Source: Selaginella moellendorffii (taxonomy: Eukaryota > Streptophyta > Lycopodiopsida > Selaginellales > Selaginellaceae). Taken from it: DNA of 64,000 nucleotides. Under the pieces are notes generated by a model, which was given only the letters and a program-made list of their open reading frames with translations, was not told the origin of the DNA and did not search any database. Positions within the stretch are counted from its first letter, which is position 1, and every line of letters starts with the position of its first letter. The position numbers were made by a program, and so were the translations under genes. The stretch spans positions 751,980 to 815,979 of the forward strand of contig NW_003314275.1 in NCBI RefSeq assembly GCF_000143415.4, read 5' to 3'. Shown in pieces: positions 54,933-64,000 of the stretch.

Positions 54933-54979
54933 CTGTCAAGAAGTGTTAGGACCACCAAACTTGACTTAATACCCCATAC
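54933..54979 (-). other. Intron-like 47-bp insertion in the integrase core
   Basis: On the minus strand it starts GTATGGGG, contains a branch-point match CTAAC 18 nt before the end, and ends TTGACAG. Removing it restores the invariant HPQTDGQ motif. ACAG is repeated at both borders. Confidence 0.65.
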
Positions 54980-57900
54980 CTGTCTGTGGGTGATAGGCTG
55001 TGCTGAATTTCAACTTGGTGCGATACTGTTCTAGGAGGGTCCTCCAGAACCTACTAGTGAAGATCTTATCTCGATCTGAGATAATCTCTTCTGGCCTTCC
55101 CTGCACTCGAACCACTTGTTCGAAGAACAGCTTCGCCACACCTTCCGCATCCACTTCCGTTGTGGTGGGTATGAAATGTGCCATCTTTGAAAATCGATCC
55201 ACCACCACGAATATCGCATCGAACCCCTCGCTTGGGGGTAGTCCCGTGATGAAGTCCATCGTAAGACATTTCCACGGACGATCTGGAATTGGGATGCTTT
55301 GCAACAAGCCCCCACTAGCCTTAGTCACGGCTTTGACTTGCTGACATGTTGGACATGTCTTTACATAGTCTTGGATGTCCTTAGCCATATCTGGCCAATG
55401 GTACTTCCTCTTGAGTAAGCCCATTGTCTTGGGCACTCCGCCGTGTCCCGCAAGAGGTCCGTCATGACACTCTTCTAAGGCTACCTTCCTTAGTCCCCCT
55501 TCTGGAACATATACCCTCGTTTGCTTGTAATAAATGAGTCCGTTGCGTTCCGCATAGCCTGTTTTCTCTTCCGTTGGCAGCTCACCTCTCTGGTGAGCTT
55601 CCCGCGCCTCCAGATTCCTCAACAACACTTCTTGTGCTAGACCATCGTTCTCATATGCTGTCTGCACATCGTCCCAGAAGGTTGCTGTTGCGCCGGATAT
55701 CGCCAACCTCAAGCTCGCTTTTCTACTTAGCGCATCTGCCACGATGTTGCTCTTCCCAGGCTTGTACAGAATCTCGCAATCAAACTCGGCCAAGGCATTG
55801 GCCCACCGACCTTGTTTCCCTCTCAGGTCGGGCTGTGACAAGAAGTGTTTCGTTGCCACATTGTCCGTGTAAACCTTGAAGTGTCTCCCAAGGTAGTGTC
55901 GCCACTCCTTGAGCTCCTTGACCACCGCAAACAATTCCTTCTCGTGGGCAGACCATTTCCTTTGAGCCTTGTCCAACTTCTTCGAGAAGAACGCTATTGG
56001 ATGGTTGTCTTGCTTCAAAACTGCGCCCAACGCAAAGTCCGAAGCATCCGTGTCTACCTCAAAGTCCTTACCAAAATCTGGTAATGCCAACACCAGAGCC
56101 TTCCTCAACTTCCCTTTGAGGTGGACGAATGCCGCCTCACATTCCGCTGTCCATACCATCTTCCCTTTTCCTGTTTGGTCCGTTAAGGGTAGGGCTACTC
56201 TCGAATAGTGTCTGATAAACTTTCGATAGTAGTTGCATAGCCCCAAGAACGCCCTCAACTCATGTACATTCGAAGGCCGCTCCCATTCCTGGTGGATCGC
56301 TTGGACCTTCTCCGGGTCCACCTTGAGCCCGTCCTGGCCCACCACATGCCCGAGAAACTTTACCTCTTGTTGAGCAAAGTCACATTTGCTCTCTTTAGCA
56401 TACAGTTTGTGTTCCCTTAGTTTCTCAAACACCTTCGCCAAGTGTTCGGCATGCTCCTCTAGCGTCTCGCTATAGATCAGGATATCGTCAATATAGACGA
56501 CCACGAAGTGATCCAGATAGGGTACAAAGATGTGGTTCATCAACGCCGAAAATGTTGCCGGCGCATTGCACAGCCCAAAGGGCATCACCAGAAACTCAAA
56601 GCTCCCATACCTCGTTCGACAGGTTGTCTTCTCGACATCTTCCTCAGCTACCCTGATCTGGTAGTATCCTGACCTTAGGTCAATCCTCGAGAAGTATTTT
56701 GCCTTTCCCAACCTATCGAACAGGTCCTCGATCCTTGGCAAAGGGTACTTGTTCTTCTTGGTATACTTGTTGAGCAACCGGTAGTCTATGCACATGCGCA
56801 TAGATCCATGTTTCTTTTTCACAAATAGCACCGGCGCCCCATATGGCGACTTGCTCAACCTAACATACCCTTTGTCCACCAACTCCTCTAGTTGGCTCTT
56901 GAGCTCCTTGAGTTCTTTTTCATTCAATCGATAGGGTGGACGAACCACCGCCTTAGCACCCTCGACCAGTTCAATCTTATGTTCTATCGGTCGTGCGGGG
57001 GGCAACCCCGCCGGTAGCTCCTCCAGCATGGTATCCTGGAATTGGTCCAGCACCTGTTGGATCACTAAAGGTACTTCTTCCGTTCTTGTCTTTTTGTCAC
57101 TCTTCACCGAGAGTAAGCACAAAAAAGCTGCCTTAGTTCCTTTAGTGAGTTGTCCTCTCGTGGACACCAGGTTTAAGCATGACTCTTTCACCTTGCTTTG
57201 CCCTACCTTTAGATCCTGGGCCTCCACCCTAGATCTTCTTCCTTGGGCATTCGCCAATACCACAAGGTTCCTACCTTGTCCATGCAGGGCTACCACGAAC
57301 CGATTAAACCAATCCATTCCGAAGATCACGTCAAATCCCACCATGTCCAAGACGGTGAAATCCATGTCCACTTTCCATGTCCCCACTTCGACTCTCGCTT
57401 GTCGAAGTACCTCATCGGTGCTTTGGCTACCCTGAACAAACTCTATAGTCCTTGGTTCGCCTAGCCGCTGCACCGTTAGTCCGGCTTGCCGGACTATGTC
57501 TGCAGCCACAAAATTATCCGAAGCACCCGTGTCAATAAGGATCTTAACAAAGCTACCTCCGAGCTTCTCTCGGAGGGCTAGTAGATGTCGCGAACGACTC
57601 TCTACCAAAGTTGCTCGTGTAATGAGTAACTTTGAGTTAGGGACTGGATCACATACCTCAGTTTGGACTTCACCCGACTTGATGGCCATATTGGCTCTGG
57701 CCTTCTTCGGGTAGGGACATTCCCTCGAGAAGTGTCCCGCTTCGCCGCAGTTGTAGCATACGTTGTTGCCCACGCTGCTATACGACTTGACCTTCTTATC
57801 CGTGGGTTTGTCTCTTTTCGCTTGACTTCCCCACGTACTCGCTCGTTGGCCACCGGATTTGCCTTTTCGGAACCCCGAGGACTCATTCTTAGAGAAACTC

Positions 57901-58900
57901 TTCTTGAATTTCCCCTTGCTATATGTTCCCCTCGGTTTGGCCCCTTTGTGAAACGTGGATCCCGACTCCGTCGTGTTCCCCTTTCGCAGGTTATCATTGA
58001 AATGCACCTTGATGGCCGCATCCAACGCTTCCTTGTAGTTGGTCGGGTTCCAGCGCATCACCTCACCGCGAGCCCAGGTTTGCAAACCTGATATAAAGGC
58101 ATGGAATGCATCCATATCCCCCATGTCCGTGACAAGTATCCTCTTTGCCATGAACCCATTCACATATTCCTGGATGGTTCCAGTCTGCTTCAGCCTACTC
58201 AGCTCATCTCTCAGATGCAGAGTGGCATTCGGAGGAACGTATGTCGCGCGGATCCTCGCCTTCATCATGTCCCAGGTGGCCACCGGTCCTTCGTTGGCCT
58301 CCGTTGTTCTCCACCAAGACTTGGCATTATCTGCCAAGTATGGTTTTGCACATGGGACCTTCTCCGAGCTCGGTAACCGCAACGCTCGGAAGTAGTCCTC
58401 CATATCGTAAAACCAATCCTCCACAACCTTATAGTCGTTCACTCCCTTGAACACCGGTGGGGGCTTTGGTTTGTACTTGGGAACTGCCTGAGGGACTGAT
58501 TCCACTTCGGTCTGTTCGACCTTGTCTGGTTTTGCCTCATTCCCTGCCGAAGGGTCCGCACCTTCTGCGCTGCCAGCATCCGCAGTCTTTCGCTTTTTCT
58601 TCCGCTTCTCGTCACGCTTTAACTTGCGTACGAGAGTCTCCAGCAAGGCATTGGTCTGTGCCAACTGTCCTTCTAGCACGTCCAATCGAGCCTTGGACGA
58701 CCGAACCTCGCCACCGGACTCCTGTTTGGAAGTTCCTCACTGGAGTCCTCCTCATGCAAGGATTCCTCATCCATAGCCTCTTGTTCAACCAGAGGCTCCA
58801 GCTCCGGCGGAGGTTCCGTCTCCGCCTGGGTTCGCTTACGCCCTACCCTTGCCATCTCCCAGCAATCCACCTCTATCCTTCGCTAGAACTGAGATAAAGG

Positions 58901-58914
58901 TTCCGATACCAAAT
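58901..58914 (-). other. Primer-binding site of element C
   Basis: Minus strand TGGTATCGGAACC right after the LTR end resembles the complement of the initiator tRNA-Met 3' end (TGGTATCAGAGC) with two changes. Confidence 0.65.
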
Positions 58915-60065
58915 TGTAAGCCACAAATTTTTTCTTTCCAATTTGCCAGCTTACCTCACCTATCCGTCCAACACCGCCTTGGCTTTTGCTAAGTTCCCTT
59001 GCCAAGGTTCTCGCCTATGGTACCAGCTCCTACTTGGTCTCAGCTACTCACTGCACGAGCAACGGAGTGTTAGCCATCCATCCACGGATTCCCAAATCAC
59101 TCCCAATCCCCCTCCCTGGGTTAGACTGGACTTAAGGTTCGGCTACACTCCCCGCAAGCACAAGTAGCCAAGCACACCAAGCTTCCAGGTTCCTAACATC
59201 CTTTGGTACCACAAGACTTGATCATGGGACCCTCTAAATCCCAAGTCTTGAGTGCAACACTTGCTTCGGGACGCCGGGGCGAAACACTGTGGCCTAGCGG
59301 CCCGGTATGGGTACCTCTTGCCCCCCACTTCCATCCCGAAGGAAGGCCCAAGCCCCTAGGAAGGGCGAGGACCAATGAGCCGCATGGTACTCAAGTGGGG
59401 CACCACTCCACATGAGCCGGGAGCACCACAATCGGTTTCCCTTTCGGGAGTGGGAGCTGCTCTTGAGCACTTCCTTGGATGGCCCCTCCGGCACCAACCA
59501 AGTCCATGCTCACTCCCACCCAAGGCCCCTCGGTCCCAGTCCCAACCTCAAGTCAATTTGGGAGCCCCACTGGAGAGTCCCTTCTAAACTGGTTCCTGGA
59601 CCTCACTATCCCTACTATACTTTTGGAACCCCCTGCAGCCCCCCCCCCCCCCTGGGAGACGCACGCTTTGGGCTTTCACCCCTTGACCCGTATTAGTATT
59701 TGGACTTAGTCTCTGGCTCGATCTCGGACCCGATTTCGGATCCAACTTCGGATTCGGTCTCGGACTCGATCTCGGACTCGATCTCGGACCCGATCTCGGA
59801 CCCGACCTCGGACTCGACCTCGGACTCGGTCTCGGACCCGATTTCGGATCTCGGACTCCGTCTCGAACTTGGTCTCGAACTCGGACTTGAACTCGGTCCC
59901 CGAGTCGGTCTTGGACTCGATTCCGGACTCTATCTTGAACTCGGTCCTAGAGTCGGTCTTGGACTCGATCTTCGACTTGGTCCCATCCGATGAACTCTTT
60001 GTCATTTTGGTCATTCTTTCGGGGTTCCTTTAGCCTACGACACCTCGGCGAGTTGGTTCCTTACA
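58915..60065 (-). repeat. Element C right LTR (5' LTR in element orientation)
   Basis: 1151 bp, about 98% identical to the left LTR; it would hold the promoter for minus-strand transcription. Confidence 0.93.
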
Positions 60066-60317
60066 ATCACCTCCTCAACTCAATGAGGAAAACCTTGCAC
60101 TATTCCCAAGATCCCAAAGTCGTTCCATTATTGGCCCCTTTTCTATCCACCACCTTGTCTACAAGTTCACACATGAACTGTAATGGAGAGCCATGTCTTC
60201 CCGACCTGCTACTCCTCAAGGATAGGCCCACTTCTCGGACCTTCCGTTGCCAACACCAGTGGTGATATACTTGAGCACCAATAAAAGTCGGACTAAGGAA
60301 CAGCTCCGATACCAAGT
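60066..60317 (-). other. Element B interior, 5' leader side
   Basis: Continues B after the nested insertion. Ends with the B primer-binding site at ~60303-60315 next to the right LTR. Confidence 0.7.
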
Positions 60318-61376
60318 TGTAAGCGACTAAATTTTCCATTCTACTTTAGTCACTTAACCACACCTCTGACCACTTGGAGGAGTCTCATTCACAACCTCCA
60401 TAAGTCCAATCCAGGACTTGGGACTTGCTAGCCCTGAGAATGGCATCCATGCCACTCAACATTTGCACTTGGTCCAAGTGCTCCACGTGTCCGATCCCAT
60501 GACCGACACTCAAAGGTACCACCGACATAGCAGCCCGTTACGCTAAGGCCATGCCCAATCACCTTTGCCACACTGGTAGTCCAATACCACTTGCATCACC
60601 GTCTTGGCTCTCCAAGACTAGGCAAACCATCCGTGAGTGGTCATCTCAGATCCACTCCTTAGCATCTTTAGGATGCCCACCGACAAGGGGAATAGCCTTC
60701 CCCAATATCCCTCTGTCAGTCCCCACTAAGTCCCTTTCTGCCCCTGGCCGTGTTTGCCAACACTGCCACTGGATCGAGACCCACAGGCCCGACCACTAAG
60801 TCCCACGGTCCTCTGGGACTTCCTCACCACACGACTGTGTCCTTGGTCACTACCCCAGAGGACTGCTCCTCTTCCTTTCCACAGTCTGGGCCTTTGGGAC
60901 AACATTTCGGAACACCGTGGCCTTACGCGAGCCACCTGGGTACTCTCCTCGCCTTCTGCCCTTGGGTGCTCTAGCCATGGGCTTAGAGCGGGTTCCGTTG
61001 AGCCACACCAGGTATCCAAGTAGGTAGTGCCACCCACACTTGGACTGGGAGCATCGGCCAGTCGATCTCCCGGGGGAACTAGAGCCGGCTCTTGAACACT
61101 TCACCAAGCTACCCCACTTGTCGGTCTGTGTTCACTCTAGTCTTGGACTTCCCAGTGGGCAGCTCATCACCCAACACTGGGTCCGGCCTTCCTGGGCCAA
61201 ACTGGCCTTTCCTGGCCAAACTGGCTCCACTGCAGTCCTCCCCCTACTATACTTTTGGAGCTCACCAAACCCCCCAGGGTCTGGGAGACGAACGCTTTGG
61301 GCTTTCACCCTCTCAGACTCGAACTCGGACTCGGACTCGGACTCGGCCTCGGCCTCGGTCTCGGTCTTGGTCCCGA

Positions 61377-61414
<38 letters not shown>

Positions 61415-61995
61415 CCGGTCTCGGTCTCGACTTCGGACTCCATCTCGGGTCCATCTCGGACTCCATCTCGGACTCCATCTCGGACTCCATCTCGGGTCCA
61501 TCTCGGACTCCATCTCGGACTCCATTTCGGGTCCATCTCGGGTCCACCTCGGACTCCATCTCGGACTCCATCTCGGACTCCATCTCGGACTCCATCTCGG
61601 GTCCATCTCGGACTCCATCTCGGACTCCATTTCGGGTCCATCTCGGGTCCACCTCGGACTCCATCTCGGACTCCATCTCGGACTCCATCTCGGACTCCAT
61701 TTCGGGTCCATCTCGGGTCCACCTCGGACTCCATCTCGGACTCCATCTCGAGTCCATCTCGGACACTTCCACGTGTCATGTGTTGGTCCTTTTGGGTCCC
61801 TTTTTAGAGCCTCGCTTTTTGCTCGCTTCGTGCTCGTTCCTCGAGCACTTCGTTGGGAGTTCCACTCCCGCTCTTGACTTTTCAAGTCGGAGCTTTTGGT
61901 CCAAACGTGTTACGCTCGTTTGGCTCTCGCTTCGGCCACTACCATGTGGCGCCCTTCCGGCTCCACTTTGGGGCCTAGGGATTTTGTGTCTCACA
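60318..61995 (-). repeat. Element B right LTR (5' LTR in element orientation)
   Basis: 1678 bp. Same organisation as the left LTR with fewer minisatellite units (61310-61760). Confidence 0.88.
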
Positions 61996-62450
61996 GAACA
62001 CCATTGTGTTCAGGCCAATCTCTACATTCCATAAATATGCAAAATAAGTGGATTTAAACACTTTCCATAAATAGCATTTGGGACCGAAATAAGACTAACA
62101 CAAAGGGCATGATAGTGAGGGTGTTTAGCAGACACAGTAAGCTATCATCTAATGATATTAAGGGACTAGTCTCAATACGCAAGAGTTCTTGTCAAGCTAG
62201 TGCATGATAGAGCAAAAGAGAACTAAGAGCCAAGCCAAGTATGCTCTGCTAAAAACACATAGGAGTTCCTACCTTATGTCCATCTGGCTAAGTACAGATG
62301 CTAAGCCCAATAAGCTAACACTTGAACAAGAGGGGCTGATAAAGGGAACTAGCAATATTGACTTCTTGCCATCCTGACAGTAAGGAAAGAGTGTCTGTAA
62401 GGATTGGCCGACAGATAACTTTCAATACCCGAAGTCACATTTGCGACACT
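61996..62450 (-). repeat. Possible LTR remainder of an older element interrupted by B
   Basis: Ends TTTGCGACA at ~62450 and is followed by CTCTCCCCCCCTAGGG. On the minus strand that reads as a polypurine tract running into TGTCGC, the usual LTR boundary. The other end is not located. Confidence 0.35.
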
Positions 62451-64000
62451 CTCCCCCCCTAGGGAAGATCGACGTTTTTGTCAATGCATACTCGAGTCTA
62501 TACCATAGCCAAGGAAACAACTTTAGAAAAAGTTCACAGTGATCACACTATGTGAGAAATGCACCAACTTAAATGAGTTAGGCGGCAACCTTTTTGTCTA
62601 ACGCGGACACACTACCAACTCAGACACCTTCCGGCCATCGTTGACAAGGAAATGACCAACAGAGTTAACCACCCTTGCTACGCTAGGTATCACCTAACTT
62701 ACAAAAGTGTGATATACCCCTACCTGCAAGGACATAGAGAGAGAAGCCAAAGGCCCCAGCCCTCATGAGCAAAGAAACCAAACCTGTCGGTAAGATTTAA
62801 ATAAACTACTGTAAACAAGTAGTTAGAGTTGTTTCCACGGTCACGCCCTTTTAATAGAATCAAAAACATCGACAAAGAGGCGGGTGATGTGACCAGTCGA
62901 CAGTATCTACCCCATGGCTAAAGATTTCACCATGCACACGAAGTGCCAAAGCCAATCTACCTATACTGGCCCAAATTCAAAGATCAATAAATGGACAATA
63001 TTAAAGTTATAAACAATGATATCTTAAAGACTTAATTATCAATGAAGAAATCTTAGATTAGAACACAAAAGTATTCCAAGTAAGTTATTATCCGATAAAG
63101 TAGTATTACAGTTTAGGAACCACCAAGATCATCATCATTTTTTTTGGAAACATAGGATTCACCATCCAACAAATTCAATAGTCAGTGTATTATTAAGAAA
63201 GCTCAATGATAAAACTGAACTATCGAAAATGGTAGATAATATGCCAAACAACTTACCAAAGATAACTCAAAGAACACAAAGTATCATTGACTGGCAAGCA
63301 AAATGTTCAAGAATGTATCACCCGAAGGAAATAACATCCCAATCTATCAGAATTAACTTAAGCAATAATCAACAAAATAGAATGAATGTGGTAAAACCAA
63401 CAAACACTCATTTATACCAACCATTATATCAGCTAATCTGATTAAATCCCGGTCAACAATACGAAGGAACCATAGTTGTTTAAGCAAGCGTCAACAATAT
63501 CCTACTGATATTTCAAACCCAAGAGACCAATCCAAAGCAAACCACAAGAAACATGTGATATTGCGAAAAACCATAAGCCATCAAAAAGACCAACTAACCA
63601 TCATAAAAGATCATCAATCATCCTATCAATAGAAAGATGCATAATCATCATTGAAGAAAGAATCCACTATCCTGAAGAATAGCAAATCATTCTAGACCAA
63701 CAATAATTAAGCAAAACATTTGATAAGGATAATCAACTACCCTAGATGATAGTCAACCATCATCAATGATTACTAGATGCAAATACTAATTTCAACATCG
63801 AAACTAATAATCTAAAATGCCTTCCCTAACAACTTCTAACAAATGGAACAATGAGCATAAAACTCAAGGAACCAAAAGCTCAAAGAAGTTTATAACTACG
63901 TCTTGCCTAATAATGATCACAAGTTTTGCATGAACTAACTTCAATGCTAAAGAAGAAATCATGGTATAACTCACAACATCCTCCTCAACACATCCATAAG
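62451..64000. other. AT-rich, probably retroelement-derived, no gene recognised
   Basis: No domain found on either strand. From ~62980 the sequence is strongly AT-rich with short words such as ATCATCAA repeated; the only longer frame (63229-63441) looks random. Confidence 0.4.

Larger units (their letters stand above)
54081..58855 (-). pseudogene. Gag-pol with C-terminal chromodomain (element C)
   Basis: From ATG 58855: a gag N-terminus, a one-base frameshift near 58735, then one open frame 58685-54966 with the gag core ([10 protein letters not shown]...), zinc knuckle [14 protein letters not shown], protease [12 protein letters not shown] with catalytic YIDD, RNase [15 protein letters not shown], and integrase zinc finger H...H...CPTCQQ plus the first two catalytic acids ([15 protein letters not shown]). 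Then come a 47-bp intron-like insertion (54933-54979), DGQTKRVNR (Lys where the third catalytic Glu is expected), the GPY/F-type region, a second 52-bp intron-like insertion (54463-54514), and a chromodomain (FHVKWKGFPHCEATWEPEENL). The chromodomain is cut by one TGA and the frame ends at 54081. As it stands it cannot give a full integrase. Confidence 0.9.
52528..60065 (-). mobile_element. Ty3/gypsy chromovirus C, complete with LTRs, nested in B
   Basis: LTRs of 1149 bp (52528-53676) and 1151 bp (58915-60065) start TGTAAG and end CTTACA. The target duplication ATCAC is at 52523-52527 and 60066-60070. On the minus strand the primer-binding site TGGTATCGGAACC follows the right LTR. The interior carries one gag-pol region in the order gag, protease, RT, RNase H, integrase, chromodomain, as in chromoviruses. 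The two LTRs differ at about 21 positions (1.8%), all transitions. The insertion is thus fairly young, though the gene set is already damaged. Confidence 0.95.
46901..61995 (-). mobile_element. LTR retrotransposon B, non-autonomous, with element C nested inside
   Basis: Two near-identical LTRs (46901-48613 and 60318-61995), both TGTAAG...CA, are flanked by the 5-bp duplication GAACA (46896-46900 and 61996-62000). The primer-binding site next to the right LTR reads TGGTATCGGAGC on the minus strand, one base from the initiator tRNA-Met match, so the element points left. Without the nested insertion its interior is ~4.2 kb (48614-52527 plus 60071-60317). No gag or pol domain appears there; all open frames are short. 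It resembles a large retrotransposon derivative (LARD) that would need proteins in trans. Parts of its 3' interior (49880-50280) resemble 53750-54000 of element C. Confidence 0.88.

Noticed and set aside
1-64000. CRISPR array, bacterial operon or prophage-like structure
   Set aside because: No direct repeats with unique spacers were seen; introns, tRNA type and gene families are those of a plant nuclear genome.

Overview
The window is nuclear DNA of a land plant with very compact genes. Most introns are about 50-75 bp, PPR genes lack introns, and an SMP-type LEA protein, a VAN3-binding/FORKED-like protein and a chloroplast-lumen protein are present. A secreted cyanovirin-N-like protein, an array made of S-type PPR motifs and ~55-bp introns together point to a lycophyte such as Selaginella; that assignment is inference.

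Layout. Positions 1-7272 hold a METTL13-like eEF1A methyltransferase gene. Its two outer parts (1-~165 and 5881-7272) are separated by ~5.7 kb of decayed Ty3/gypsy DNA on both strands. Then come an F-box pseudogene (7948-8964), a secreted CVNH protein (9292-9769, minus), a divergent pair of PPR genes (10667-12121 minus; 12182-13921 plus), a 25-exon ATRX-type chromatin remodeller (14137-20567), an SMP-type LEA gene (20670-21326) and a VAN3-binding-like gene (23723-25638).

Positions 25.7-32.4 kb form a rearranged duplication cluster: an intact F-box gene (30235-31251, minus), an intact Tat-type thylakoid-lumen protein gene (31363-32414), and broken or chimeric copies of these and of the VAN3-binding-like gene. 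Three short segments inside the broken copies are inverted exactly in place. Next are tRNA-Asp(GUC), three box C/D snoRNA-like genes in a row, and a KTI12/DRL1 gene with a U12-type AT-AC intron.

From 36 kb the window is mostly repeats. There is an AT-rich block with a Helitron-type helicase relic (minus) and a heavily C-to-T decayed LTR element (39868-~42225), then a cytochrome P450 gene (42384-43946) and a PPR pseudogene. A large nested insertion follows: outer LTR element B (46901-61995, TSD GAACA, no coding capacity seen) contains inner chromovirus C (52528-60065, TSD ATCAC). C is on the minus strand and carries gag-pol with a chromodomain. Its pol frame is interrupted by two short insertions that look exactly like spliceosomal introns. 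The last 2 kb is AT-rich, probably more retroelement.

Splice junctions were chosen by eye from GT/GC/AT-AG/AC signals and reading frame. For ATRX, KTI12, VAN3-binding-like, LEA and the lumen protein, the summed exon lengths are exact multiples of three, which supports those models.
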